Part shown: positions 43,726 through 56,330 of the stretch, piece by piece
How the letters are laid out: every line of letters starts with the position of its first letter
How positions within the stretch are numbered: position 1 is the first letter of the stretch
DNA from: Hymenopus coronatus
Lineage: Eukaryota; Arthropoda; Insecta; Mantodea; Hymenopodidae
Length of the DNA: 64,000 nt
Reading direction: 5' to 3'
NCBI GenBank assembly: GCA_030762935.1
Contig: CM060900.1
Coordinates: forward strand, 430,736,421-430,800,420
Notes under the pieces: model-generated
Told to the model about the DNA's origin: nothing
The model's input: only the letters and a program-made list of their open reading frames with translations
The model's database searches: none
Made by a program: the position numbers and the translations under genes

Positions 43726-45771
43726 ACACGATTCACATTTTACCTGGTAAACCACGAGGGGATTTCAAACTATTATCAAATGCATAACATGATTCAGCGT
43801 TGGCCATTCACAGGAAATTACAATTTACACTTAACTAATGGCTGCTGCTTTAATGGATTAAATAATTTCTTCATCTATGCCAAACATTTGAATAGCAATA
43901 AATCAGTATATACCGACAAAGCACAATCACAAAGATGGAATGACAAGCATTCCTTAAGTTAAACACATACTCTCCATCAAATCAAATTTTTGGGCATCCT
44001 TCTAAATTTAGTTTTTTTATTATTTGTATGCCAAAGGAGCTATCAGATATTTGGCAAAGTTACCTCAAAATAGGTGTATGGAAATGTTCAAAACTCATTT
44101 ACTACCTAGTCCTTCTTTGTATCTTGATTTTAAATTTTGTTTATGAGTAATTGGCAACTACCTAAAAATTGGGTAACAAGTATAACATAAGTATACACAA
44201 CAGGAAAATTTGATCCCTTTGTATATCGAATGCACTCAAAGTTTATAAAAGATATCCTAAACACATTGACATAAAACTTTTTAAACTTTCTATACATTTC
44301 ACAAGTATTGTGTACATCCAACTTTAAATCAAAATATGTAATTGCATTTTTGGTAAAAAAAAAAAGTTGCATTATAGGGCATAGAAATATATTAATTTGG
44401 GTATGCTATCAGTAGGTCAGTAAAATTGTGTCTCTCTATTTATTGGAAAGAATATGTTAGCACGTCTTTTGTTTTGTATATTATGAGTTAAGTATTAAAA
44501 GTGTGCCTTTGAAGCTTCACGGATTAAAGCAATATTGCACATTTTTCACTGTTTAGTAAAAATGGAAAGAAGCTCTCTTGAAAGAGCTAGTCCTCTGGCA
44601 CCTGGTAGAGACTTATAATGTGGAATCACTTCATGCAACATTGATCAATAATCGTCATACTTTGTAGCCATCTTGTTTAGCCAGCAGACAATTTGATTTA
44701 ACCTAAAGAATATTAAACTTTAAATACAAAAATCAAAATCAGCTGCAATGTTAGGAAAACAAAATACTTGTATATAAATAAGAGCACTGGAATGAGATTA
44801 AATATAGATACTCATCGAAAATGCTGTATTTGTTGGAAGGATGTTACCAGTTTAAAGATTATTTTATATTTGTATTCACTTCATGCTTAAAGTTACTTTT
44901 TGTTGCATTTCCACATCAGTTCATTAGTCTCGTTATTTTAATTATAGCCTCAAGTTTCAGTATTAAAAGATTTCAGTCCACTACCATGCATTGGAGAATT
45001 TCCAGAGGGAGGGGGGTTTTGCAAAAATAAAATGTGCCCACTATTCTGGCAACAATGAAGCACCAATGACTTCTTATTCACTCTCACTGGTCTTGATTTT
45101 GATGTAAACAACATTTTCTTGGACTTCAGTTGAATAAAAACACAACTGGTTTTTCAAATTTATGTAAAACTTCTATCATATTTCAAGTTATTTAGGTTTA
45201 TGGGCTGGCTTAAGATTCAGGTTCCTATATGTAGGCTCACCAGACACCCCAATTTTGCCAGGACAATCCAATTTTTCACATAAGTGTTCCAGTGTCTCAA
45301 GAAAATAATTTGGGAGACATAACTGTCCTGGTTTTTAATTAAGAAACAAACTGTATGTGATAATATTTCTTTCTTAATTAAATATATGTGTAAAGCCTAG
45401 AAGGTTATAGAAATATATATTTTCGCAATATAAAACAGCATCACTTAAACCATTTCTCCTAATGGGACTGCCACATCGTGAAGTTAACTTTGTGAAGAAT
45501 GGGAGTTATGCAATGTGTATTAGCAGTGCTTATTGTTTGTATGCCTGCCAGAAAAAGGGTGGGGCATTGTTGGTAGATTTCATTCCCTCAGTGATAAAGC
45601 TTCAAGTCTACCTATTTTTCTATTCTTTAAAAAAATGGCATAAATGATAAAGCTGAGTGCACTGTATGCAGCTGGTGTTTTCAATATGTCATGGCTGGGG
45701 AGAAATGACGAATGGTCACCTCCAAAACACCAATTTTCATTTAGAAGGGAAAGCTGTAAATGGTCAACCGT
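43726..45771. other. AT-rich stretch with a possible LINE tail
   Basis: YCMPKELSDIWQ and RCMEMFKTHLLPSPSLY (about 44020-44140, two frames) resemble the C-terminal NxLPxEL...F...LK..LL motif of LINE ORF2 proteins, but nothing else of a LINE is seen. The rest has no recognised gene or repeat. Confidence 0.35.
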
Positions 45772-46012
45772 GAGGCCACGCCATGGCCAAGTGGTTAGAC
45801 CACTTGCCTCTCACCTAAGCAGCCTGGGTTCGATCCCATGTGACTGCATGTGAGATTTGTGGTGGACAAAGCGGTGCAGAGGTGGGTTTTCTCCAGTTTC
45901 TCCCACCATCGCATTCCACCAGTGCTCCATCTTCATTTCATGTATCACCAGTGTCATCACCTGCAGTGCTACAAGCAGTAAAAGTTGGCGTTGCACACAA
46001 TCAAAAATAAAA
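45772..46012 (+). repeat. SINE-A, forward copy
   Basis: A complete head with A box GCCATGGCCAAGTGGTTAGA and B box GGGTTCGATCCC is followed by GAGATTTGTGGTGGACAAAG, GGGTTTTCTCCAGTTTCTCC, a CATTTCATGTATCACC block and the tail TTGGCGTTGCACACAATC. Confidence 0.85.
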
Positions 46013-47054
46013 AATGGTCAACTGTGTGGATTTTGCTTATTAGTGAATGTGGATACTAAACTTAGAAAGTGTTGTATCTGGTAAGAATGTTCAACAGAAA
46101 TGTTCATTTAATCAAGAATAAAGAAAGAATAAACTTATAATCGGTTTCAAAATATCACAATAACTGATAAGAAAGGTAAGGGTAAATGTAGTAAGTATAA
46201 ACATAAGTCCTGGATTTTTCTCTTCAAAATCTGGTCAGGCTATTCATATGCCAACTCATTTTATGAGTTTTATTCTTTAGACTAGTTTTCCAAAGCAATA
46301 TCGCTTACCTTAAGATGATGAATTTGTGAAATTTGACCAAAAGTTGTGAAAATTAAAAAATTATTTTTTTCATAATAAAATGTTATGAATATCAAACTTT
46401 AAAAGTACATAGCTTTCCCCACTTAGTGCACTTTAACTACCAATTAATTGAAGCTATAAATGGGTAAGTGTATGCTTATTAACAGACATGCCCAAACTTA
46501 AACTTGCAAACCTTTTTCCAACATTCTTCCATATTCAAAATGCTCCATACAATGCAATGTTTTACTAATTTGTGTCACAATTTTTATACTGCCTCTCTAA
46601 AGCACATTAAAGAAAATGGTCATATAACTTTTCGAAATAATGATCAAAGTTTGAGAAGTAAATTATTAAGTTTTGAAAAATCAAGATTTTGGAAAGTATG
46701 AAAAGTAGTAATTTTTTTACACTAAATGGGGCTAATATAAAAAACCATAATATGACAGATCAATTTGTAAATTTAGTTAATGTCCAAAGGAAATTTTTAT
46801 GTGAATATTTTTAAAAATGCATCACACAGCTCATTTTTATTACAACAGTGAATTTAGACACTAAAAATTATATAAATAACCATGCAATCTAGAATTTTGA
46901 CACATGGAAAAAGAAATGACTCTTATTGTGAATATTATATGGTACCTATGCATTACAATGAGATATCTTATAAACTGTGGATTTTCCAAATTTCACAATG
47001 CATCATCTTAAAAAAAGTCAGTTGAGAGCTCAGAGAACTAACTCCCCTATTTTC
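46013..47054. other. AT-rich intergenic stretch
   Basis: No recognised gene or repeat. Confidence 0.5.
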
Positions 47055-48420
47055 CATTTGGTATGAACTATCTTTCACAAAAGTACATAACCTCTTTCTG
47101 TTTGGCCATGTGCCTAGTTCTCAGGCATTCCTGTATATGTGTTATGATGATGACATTTGCCATAAACTTCCCTTCCCTTCCCTTTATGTTCAGACATCCG
47201 CTCACCCTGCAATTTTGGAAACCAATATTTCAACAATCATTGTAAGTAATGGCAAAATATTGCAAATTCAACTTCAGTACCTTACAGAAAATGTGTTGTT
47301 ATTGTATTTCAATTAGGTAGTGAACCTGAAGTAAAATACTCCTTGTGTTGGGTGCTTTGCTTACAAAGTTTAATCAGCAACAGTGGAAACGGCTAAAATG
47401 GTTAAAGAGTATTTATGCCGAATACTAGAGAAGTCAGAAGGTGGATTGAATCCTGTGGAATGCCTACTTCTTCTTCTTCTTTTTTAAATCTTTATTTGCC
47501 TGACCTGTGCAAAATATGAATACTGGCAAATATTCCCCCCAAAACCAATATTTTCCTTTAAACAACCACATTTAAAGCCCTCAGTGTTTAATTCTCGAAT
47601 GCTATTATCAGCTAAAAGAATTTATTTTGGCCATGCATTGCTAATGTATATATTAGCTTACAATGGATATAAGAAAGCATTTATATCTCCTTCATGTTTG
47701 AAGTTCTTGCTAGATAAGAAGGAAATTAAAATATTACAGGCACAAAAACAAATATAATTTCTTTAGAAATGTCAACCAGCTTGATTACATTCCTTTATAG
47801 TTTATTATGCAGTAATGGACACAAATTCAATGCAATGAGAGCATAGAACTCAAAGGTGTTGAAAGCATATGAATATAATACATTATATAACATAGGAAAG
47901 CATTTAATATTGTATTAGTTGTGACAAAATGTGTTGTAAAAGTAGCAGAAAACAGCAAATTAATTAATGGTATATGAAACAGAGCACAACACCTTTGTGG
48001 ATTGCTTGAATCTGAAGTAATCTTTACACATAGCAGCACTGCCATTTGTTTATTTTCAGGCACTATAGTATGTTGCCATGTTCCTTTATCCTGGCTTTTA
48101 AATTCTTGGATAGTCATGCAACAGCCTTGAGTATTCCTCTGTTGGGAGGTTGCGCTCTATTCACCTAATATGAAGTGTTAGTCTGTTTCTAACATGGCAC
48201 CAAATATCCTTGCAATGTGGAAGTTTGTAGTACCCTGAGAACTAGTGTAAATATTTGGCTTTCATTTATAAATATTAATTACATTTATTTAGGGGATGGA
48301 AAGAAAAGATTATCTAGTACAAACACGAATATTGCAATTCTCAATGTGGCAAATAAGTTCCTTTAATTGCTTTTGTTAATGAGAGGCAAATGAAGATGAA
48401 ATACTTATAAGAATATATTA
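47055..48420 (+). repeat. Left arm of a large inverted repeat
   Basis: The reverse complement of 50630-52265 matches this segment in order: TCTTTCACAAAAGTACATAA, CTCAGGCATTCCTG, TTTGCTTACAAAG, AATCAGCAACAGTGGAA, TACTAGAGAAGTCAGAAG, ATTAATGGTATATGAAACAG, GTTGGGAGGTTG, GGAAGTTTGTAGTACCCTGA and AGTTCCTTTAATTGCTTTTG. Identity is roughly 75-80% by eye with indels. No known protein is encoded. The two arms may be an old inverted duplication or two copies of one unknown repeat. Confidence 0.75.
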
Positions 48421-48911
48421 ATTATTACATGTTCCCATTGAGAGGAATTTGAAAATAATGGATAGGTAGATCCAGACTAAAAAATTCAGTGCCCAAGTCA
48501 GGGATGCACAGACTCTGGTTCAAATCTTGACTATGACACTGAATTTTTCAGTCTGACTCTAGCTGTGCTACACACAGCTTTGCAAGTATTGTCTCTGAGA
48601 TTCATGTTCATATATGATGGAGGATTGAATACTGAATACATGGTGATTTACAGGCACCATTGATATTATAAACTTAAAAATAAAAATTATTTACAAAAAT
48701 CACAATTTATTCCAATGGCAGATAATTCTAATAAGTATCATAGTTTAATAATATTAACTTCATAATTGATCCCTCTGCATTATATGTAACAGCACAGTTA
48801 TGCTTTGTAAACTTGAGGTCTAACTGAAATTTGTTTGCAATGAATATGAAACTTGTCTTTTTTCAGATTTCCATAATGTTTTAGTTAATTTATTTCAAGT
48901 AGTCATAATGA
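48421..48911. other. Spacer inside the large inverted repeat
   Basis: A B-box-like CTGGTTCAAATCTTGAC near 48517 hints at another SINE fragment; otherwise no feature. Confidence 0.35.
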
Positions 48912-49047
48912 TCAAAAGAATCAAAATACTGGAAGTGGTACACAGTGAAGCATAATTACACATTGGTTATAAAATGAGTTGAATTTACACTTGAATTGCT
49001 TCACTAAGTAATAAATTGCCTGGACATGTTTTGCAGGCGCATGATGC

Positions 49048-49904
49048 CTATATCATCAACAGATTTCGACTGGCCGGCCTGTTGGTATTTCTTGTGGACT
49101 CCTCTCCTTTCTCTGGTGGCTGATGAATGGACTTGTAGAGCAGGTTGTCATTGGCGGGAATTTCAAAATTCATAAGGCTATGTTTCTGCCTTAAAATAAA
49201 GATCTTTTCCCATATGTTTAATTCTAGCGGTCGCTGTACTGATTTTAACAACTGGACATTATCTTTGATTCTATGGCTACTGTCCCAAGCTTGTGAGGCT
49301 ACTGCTGATTTCTCCATTTGGTTGTTTCTTAGGTGTCCCAGATGTTCCTTCAACCTGGTTCCTATGTTTCTTTTGGTTTGTCCTGTGTATCTTTTTTCAC
49401 AGTTGATTCTGTCAATTCCTGATTTCTTGGATGCAGGTGTTTTGTCCAACTTGTTCTTTAGAAGGTTTTTTATGCTGTGTTTGTTTTGTGGGGCTAAGAA
49501 GATGTTATGTTCTTTGAAGATCTTTTTAAATTTGTTGAAGGCCTGAGGGTGGAATGTGAATTTTTTGAAAATATCCTGTTTTTTTTTTCTGCCATGAGGG
49601 TGGTTGTAACTGCTATTTTTCTCTTTCTCTCTATTGTTTTTAGTTTTTTCAGAACAAGTGTTTTGTTAAAACCATTGTTCTCGGCAGTTTTTATTATTTG
49701 GTTAAGCTCTTTTTCATATTCTATCTTCCCCATAGGGATGTTAAGTAATCTGTTTAGCAAACTATGGATGACTGCATGTTTGTGGATAGTTGGGTTGAAG
49801 CTGTTAGATTTTATGTGGTTGTCTGTATGTGTGCCCTTCCTGAAAATTCCAAATTCCAGTGTTTTATTGTTCCTGATAATTTCCCTTTTTGGACCTCGGG
49901 ACAC
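49048..49904 (-). pseudogene. Penelope pol 3' remnant: RT thumb and GIY-YIG, minus copy
   Basis: From 49904 downward, KTLEFGIFRKGTHTDNHI and NRLLNIPMGKIEYEKELNQI match the post-motif C region of the element at 40900-41100. After a frame change near 49480, SGIDRINCEKRYTGQTKRN and LKEHLGHL represent the GIY-YIG domain, with the key residues altered to GID and YTG. It ends with PASRNLLMI and a stop at 49048. Confidence 0.7.
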
Positions 49905-50189
49905 CTAAGAAATAACCAAATGGAGAAATCAGCAGTAGCCTCACATGCTTGGGACAGTAGCCATAGAATCAAAGGTAATGTCCACTTGTTAAAATCAGTA
50001 CAGCGACCGCTAGAATTAAACATATGGGAAAAGATCTTTATTTTAAGGCAGAAACATAGCCTTATGAATTTCGGAATTCCTGCCGATGACAACCCACTCT
50101 ACAAGTTCATTTATCAGCCACCAGCGAAAGGAGAGGAGTCCACAAAAAATACCAACAGGCCGGCCAGTCGAAATCTGTTAATGATGTAG
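49905..50189 (+). pseudogene. Penelope GIY-YIG C-terminal remnant, plus copy
   Basis: HLRNNQMEKSAVASHAWDSS, IWEKIFILRQKHSLMNFGIP and NRPASRNLLMM repeat the end of the minus copy almost exactly. The GIY and YIG motifs themselves lie upstream of the junction and are absent here. Confidence 0.7.
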
Positions 50190-50219
50190 GCAACATATGC
50201 CTGCGAAACATGTCCAGGT
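50173..50219 (+). ncRNA. Hammerhead-ribozyme-like motif, plus copy
   Basis: Stem I is ATCTG (50173-50177) with CAGGT (50215-50219), five pairs including one G-T. The core is TTAATGA (50178-50184). Stem II AGGC (50188-50191) pairs with GCCT (50199-50202) and is extended by T-G and G-C. GAAA is 50205-50208, stem III is AC/GT, and the cleavage-site triplet is GTC (50212-50214). The minus copy at 49017-49066 has the better core TTGATGA but AAAA in place of GAAA. Fit to the Penelope hammerhead is close but not perfect. Confidence 0.55.
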
Positions 50220-50286
50220 AATTTATTACTTAGTGAAGCAATTCAAGTGTAATTTTGACTCATTTTATAACCAATAGTCATAATGA

Positions 50287-50629
50287 GTTAATCATCTTGT
50301 CAGACAATTGTAAAATAACAGAATTATTGGTATTATTATTTACAATAGTAGAGTTAATAAAAAAAATAAATAAAAGCTATGTTACTCTTGAACCTGTGTT
50401 TTGTAAGTACAAATATTCTAGAGATCTGGGAACAATGACACTGTAGAATCGTCTTATGATTTTACCGATTTTTGCCGCAGTCAGCTTTTAGCAACCACAT
50501 GGACAAAGCCTCCAGCAAATGTTTAAGAACGACAAGAGTCAGAAAATAGCAGGTGTGATGTTTCACATATGCATATGTAACACTGTATAATGATAAAGGG
50601 AATTAACACTGTGAATCATGTATGTGAAT
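50287..50629. other. Spacer between Penelope copy and right arm
   Basis: No recognised feature. Confidence 0.4.
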
Positions 50630-52265
50630 GCCCTTTTTTTAAGTCATCATTAAAACTATTATGTTGGTTTAATAATTTCTTCATCATTTGGATGTCATTA
50701 TCAAAAGCAACTAAAGGAACTACACACTGAAAACTGCAATGCTCATGTCTGTTCTAATAATCACCTCTTTTCATCCCTTAAATAAATGTAATTAATGTCT
50801 AGAAACAAATTCACCAATTCTCAGGGTACTACAAACTTCCAAAATGCAAGAAAATTTGTTGTCAGGTTAACAACAGAGTAACACTTTATATTAGGTAAAT
50901 AGAACAACCTCCCAACTGAAGAATAACTAAGGTCAAACATCTTTAATTCATCAAGATTATATATTTTCATCAGGAATTGAGAATCAGGATAAAGGCACAC
51001 TTTTAGAAGCCAGATAATGGGGATTGCAACATGTATAATGCTTGGAAATAAACAAATGGTAATGCTGCTAAGGGTAAAGGTTACTTCATGTTCAAGCAAT
51101 CCACAAAAGGTGTTGTGCTCTGTTTAATATACCATTAATTTATTTGCTGGTATCTGCTACTTTTACAATGTATTTTGTCGCAACTAATACAATTTTTATA
51201 TTATTAAATGTTTTCCTATGTTATATAATGTATTATATTTGCTTTTGACACTTTTGAGTTCTATTCTCACACAGCATTGAATTTGTGTCCATTACTGCAT
51301 AATAACTATAAAGGAATGTAATCGTGCTAGTTCGCTCAATGTTTTTAAAGAAATTATTTTTTCTTTTTGTGCCTGTAACATTTTCGTTTCCTTCCTATCT
51401 AGTGAGACCTTCCAACATGAAGCAGATATAAATGCTTCCTTATATCCATTGTAGGCCAATATATACATTAGAAATGCATGGCCAAAATAAATCTTTTAAG
51501 CTCATAAGAGCATTCCAAGAATTATAGACAAATGCCTTTGAATGTGGGTATTTAAAAGAAAATATTGATATTGGGAGGAATGTTTCTCAGTTAAATTAAG
51601 AGTATTTTCCTTTTTATTTGCAGCATATGCAATTTATGTTTTATGAAAAGCATTTAGTTTTAAAATTTCAATCATACTGCAGCATTTGAAGACTGAAGCA
51701 AATATTACAACACCCTGCGAAATAAAATTAACCATGTAATTTGCTGCTCTATGGGAGGCACTTTATCAGAAACAGTTTTATATTAATCTGTCAAATTTAT
51801 ATTTCACACAGGTCAGGTAAATGAAGATTAAAAAGAAAAAAGAAGGCATTATACAGGATTCGATCCATCTTCTGACTTCCCTAGTATTCAGCAGTAATAT
51901 GCTTTAACAATTTTAACTATTCTATTCGTAGCAGGTTCCACTGTTGCTGATTAAGCTTACCTTTGTAAGCAAAGCGCCTAACACATGGAGCATTTTACTT
52001 CAGATCCGCTACTTAATCGAAACTAAATAACAAAACATTTTCTGCAGGTGTACTTGCAATATTTTGCTGTTAACAATATTGCTGAAATATTAGTTTCCAA
52101 AACTGCAGGATGAGTGGATGTCTGCAATGCCCTCATGAGCATGAAGGGAAGGGATGTGTTTGACAAAGTTCATACTATGCAGGAATGCCTGAGAATTAGG
52201 TCACAGCCAAACAGAAGGTATTTACTTTTGTGAAAGATGCACCTAGCTGTTCATATCAACTATAA
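50630..52265 (-). repeat. Right arm of the large inverted repeat
   Basis: It matches 47055-48420 in inverted orientation and is longer, because of insertions such as the one near 50900-51010. A 92-codon minus-strand ORF (51099-50821) has no counterpart kept open in the left arm, so coding is not supported. Confidence 0.75.
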
Positions 52266-53689
52266 GAATGACATTTGCTGGGAGCAACAGTTGGACGTAC
52301 CAGCCAACCAAATGAAACATACACTGCTACGGAATAATGATATTAAATGGGTTTTTAATCATAGACAAGTGCTGAAGTATTATTCTAAAATAAGTTAAGG
52401 ATGCAACCAGTGGAAGCTCATGTGGAAGGGTACAAGGGTACATGTCCTCCCTTTTGTGAACCGTAAATATTTTAAATAATTTCTGCATAAATTGTCCATT
52501 CAAAAAAAGTATTCTGAATTTTAGATGTAAACCCTGAATGTTTCAGCACCTGTATTGCAGTATACAATAGAAGCATATATTTTAAATGGCTTTTCAGGCA
52601 AATGCAAACAACTTGGTGTGTGTATATGTATAAAGAATGGGCCAGGGAACATTTTACTTGTGTTCAGGCTTAGCTGGACAGAATGCTTGCTTTTAAAAGG
52701 AGTTAGGTTGGCCAAGGATAGAAAAGAGAGTTTCACAGGGAGAACTCACTAAGGCCATACAGAATCTGTGGACTTCCTCATCCATGTGCATTGAGCCTCT
52801 CCTCCCCATAAAAGCACCTGCAAGAGGAGCTTCCACAAGCAATTTGTTGTGAGGTCTATGTTATTACTTCCCATCAGGAAAGTACTCATTGATGCCAATA
52901 GCTTATGAGAACTCAATATAAAAAGCTTCCCCATTATAAAAGCAATTCATCTAACATTCTTAAATAGTATTATATTTTAAAAAGAGCCAGAATTATCATA
53001 AAAATAAATTTGAATTATGAGTGAAAGGGGGATCATAAACTGGACTTCATCTATTAATAGAAAGGTTTATGTTTATTTCATCCTATGCTATATTTTATTA
53101 CCACTTAAGTAAACTTTACAGATCCCCCCAAAACTAAGTAATATTATGGATGGTAATTTTGTTCAAATATGCTACTTCATTGCAAGTATTTATATTTATT
53201 GCTGAAAATTTTGCATGGAGCTTCTGAACAAAAGTACATAGCAGAAGCACTAACAAGGATCTAAAATTCATGAAAAACTATACAAAAGGTGATTTATTTA
53301 TTTTAATAAACATTAAGTATGTGACGAATACCTTACAATATATCAAAATTTAATACTCATACACAACATTTGTTTTCACTGTATTTTCAAGAAATGTGAA
53401 ACTGTGCCTGTTTCTGGCATTACCTATTTTTGCAATGCAGCTTGATAAATTTAAATTCATGAATTTTATGCAATGTTACTTTTTCAAGATCCCAAATATT
53501 GTTGTTGGAATCAAACACAGTGAAGCAATTCATAAAACACCATTTGAAAGAAGGTGAAATAGACTTGAGTATTTGATCCAGCAGTCAAAAGGCAGCTGAT
53601 GATGTGAGCACATGCTCATGATACTTATTCTGATAAATAAACAGGTGAGGAAGCTATAAAGAGTGTTCTAGTTGACTTCACATTCCTTC
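52266..53689. other. AT-rich intergenic stretch
   Basis: No recognised gene or repeat. Confidence 0.45.
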
Positions 53690-54375
53690 AAGTGTTTTTT
53701 ATTTTTACAATTTGTGCCTCGCCAGGTAACACTGGAAGCAATAGATGCAGATCCATAACTTTCTCAGCAAACATTCTGATCAAGGAGCTTACAAATAAAT
53801 TATGCAATTTAGAGACTTTTAACAATGATTGTGCAGTGTTCTTAATGGAATGGGATGCCATACCACCTAAAAACTGAGCACATTACCGATGTACCAGCAG
53901 AATTTTGTCTTTAGACTTAAAAAGTGAAATAATGGGAAATATAATGTTTTAAGAAGAATACAGAAATAGTTTTGCTATACTGCATAGTCCCTTCTCACTG
54001 CAAAGTATTAGTCTCATGAAACAGATATAACTAAACCTGTGGAGAATAAGCATCTCTAATTTGTGATGTATTTTGCCTTAAAATGAGAGAAAATTCACTC
54101 TAGCACTCAGAGAATAAAAGGATATCAATAGTTAAAAGAATTTGAACAGCTGTTACGGATCACCAGATCAATTCCAACTTCAACATTTGATTGTGAAAGA
54201 GGATTTTGTATGATGAATGACATTCATAGGAGGAAGAGGAACACACTCTTGGTAGAGCAAACTGGTAAACTAATTTTTCTTAAAAGTGCTGTGCCACCAT
54301 TGGGAAAATTTAATTCCAAACAATATGAGCAGTCTGGGCTCAGATCTGATAGATGATCAGCAGAGAAAACAGCAT
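53690..54375 (+). pseudogene. hAT-type transposase C-terminal remnant
   Basis: Plus-strand PTSTFDCERGFCMMNDIHRR followed by KRNTLLVEQ (about 54170-54260) matches the hAT dimerisation signature (xxxxExxFSxMNxIKxxxRNxL), and SAVPPLGKFNSKQYEQSGLR follows as in ZNF862-like transposases. Upstream, KELTNKLCNLETFNNDCAVF may be an earlier part. Several stops lie between them, and no TIRs were found. Confidence 0.6.
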
Positions 54376-54509
54376 GCAGGAAAAGTGACCAGCCAAAAGA
54401 TAACCATCTGGAATCTCCTTAACTGAATTTACGATCAGACCTACGTAATTATTTTTCCTATATGCAACACAGGATTGTGGTGTCTCAAATGCAACACATA
54501 TCATTTTTG

Positions 54510-55400
54510 TAAAAAATCTGATGTGTTACACACCCACGTGACTTTCTCTAGCTGCTATACAAACAAAATTCTTACAAAAGATTATTCCTGTTTCTATACA
54601 ATGCTAATCAAAATAAACCGCAGAATGTTCTTATCACTTAGTTCCTTATAAGTAGAAGGGAATTTAGGAATGCACTATGGCAAAGTGATAGTAAAATGTT
54701 TTAAAAGCTCTCATTATGCGATTTTCATTGCAAATCACTTCTTTTCTTGGCTAGGAATAGAATAAAGGAAAACGGACATTTCCTGTCTGAGAAAAGTGTA
54801 AGTGCTTTACAACTGAAACCAATAACAAGAAATATCTCAAAAACAGTAAACCCTACAAACATATTGTATTTGACATATATATTGTGTATTTTAATGATAT
54901 CTACATTTTTTGTATAGTAAATTTTTGTGTATCTCTTATAGTTTACTAGTTATGCAAAATTCATCCAGAATAAACAGGTCTTTGGAAGCCATTTCCAGAA
55001 AATTCAAAATATACATGTTATTTTTGATGAAAATGGCTTGAATATGTCGTATTTTAATCAAAATCATTTGTCATCTTTAAGAAAAACAAAATTTTCGAAA
55101 ATTTTTCCATGTAAAGGATAGTTAGGCGTGAGGAGATTTTCTTAAAAATTTTTGTGTTGCATCCTTGGAAGAATCAAACTTAAATGCCAAGTTTGATATT
55201 TAACTGTCTTTTCATTTTTGAACTATGCTGTCCATGCACGCACTCTCATGCACACACAGACGTCTTTCTGAAAATGCTTTTTTTTTTTGGATTCAGGGTT
55301 CCTAAAATATGTATTTCCAGTGAAATCTTGGTATCAAATTTTTGTGTGGGATACAATACCCTATCTACTATGTACATTGAGAAAGTAAAAAGATACATTA
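54510..55400 (+). repeat. Family M interspersed repeat, copy F (near full length)
   Basis: It runs from AATCTGATGTGTTACACACC through CATCCAGAATAAACAGGTC, TTCCATGTAAAGGATAGTTA, TGCATCCTTGGAAGAATC and CAGTGAAATCTTGGTATC to GAGAAAGTAAAAAG, in the same order and length as copy A. The (CA)n block is reduced to CATGCACACACAG. Confidence 0.7.
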
Positions 55401-56132
55401 TCTGATGCATTCCTTTATGTTATTTATAGCTAGGGCCCTATGTTCTTGGAGTTGCATATTTTTTTCCTTTGTTATAATTACAATTCTGGTAAGTTATGTG
55501 CATGAAATATCACCTTTTATATTTATTAATTTGTTGTTGCATATAAGTGCATATTTTGGCTTTTATGATAAAAGCATCATTTGTATCATTTTAGTGCTTT
55601 TGTGATATAAAAGCATTCTTTTTCCCATGCAACATTAGAAATATTGCAACTTTGAACTGAGCAACTTATAAACATGTAGGGAAAGTACTGAGCTGTTATC
55701 ATGAGATAGTGTGCAGCTGCACAGTTTACTGTATAGCCTGTGTCAGTATCTTTTCACAATAACTTCAGTATAATTTGTTTTGTGTGCAGTCATAATATTG
55801 TATTTCTCTGATTCCTTTTGGTGTATTACTTTCATTATTTTAGAAAAAAGTGTTTGTTAGTGGTTTGTATTTGTCAGTGAATATACTAAAATAAAGTAAG
55901 TAAAAGCTTGGATCATTTGTGAGTGGTTTGATTTATACAGATGGCACAATATTGTTCCATAGAGCAAGTGAAAAAATGTGGGAAGCGGAAAATGCTCTAA
56001 AGTTATTCAACATGTAAACTTGGCAAAACATATGTAATTATTGGAGAAAAAAGAAAGAAAAAAATGAGTCTAAACAAAAGCATTAGGAGAATGTTTACAG
56101 AACAAACTAGATCAGTTTTGTTCTACCCACCT

Positions 56133-56330
56133 CCATAGTGTGGGGGTAGCGTGTCTGCCTCACATTCCAGATGTGCATGTTCTAATCTTGCTTAGGATGA
56201 GTTACACAGATAAGGTTTCTTCCTGAGAAGATGAATGTAGAGTAACTTCAAGCTCCATGGACTCCAAGACCATGTGAGCATTCATCATCCAATATGACCA
56301 AACAAGTTAAAGAACAATAAGCTACACACA
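56133..56330 (+). repeat. tRNA-headed SINE (family B), old copy inside hAT element
   Basis: ATAGTGTGGGGGTAGCGTGT is the A box region and GTTCTAATCTTGCTTAGG a decayed B box. GATGAGTTACACAGATAAGG, CCATGGACTCCAAG and ACAATAAGCTACAC match the family B body. It is clearly more diverged than the copies in the tandem units. Confidence 0.65.

Larger units (their letters stand above)
48912..50274. mobile_element. Second Penelope-like element, self-inverted 3' fragments
   Basis: TAGTCATAATGA at 48900-48911 and 50275-50286 is a candidate 12-bp target duplication. The plus-strand part 49898-50274 is the 3' end of a Penelope element. The part 48964-49904 is a longer 3' piece of the same family on the minus strand, joined at GGGACACC (about 49895-49902). 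The outer ~370 bp on each side are inverted copies of each other, so the whole is a palindrome with a ~560-bp unique centre. It is a different subfamily from the element at 39446-41890. Confidence 0.75.

Noticed and set aside
47827..51100. Protein gene in the large inverted repeat arms
   Set aside because: The 96- and 92-codon ORFs are not in corresponding frames in the two arms and have stops in the counterpart.
52521..52934. Three short ORFs of 61-71 codons in a slightly GC-richer patch
   Set aside because: No splice sites or domains consistent with an exon; frames overlap on both strands.
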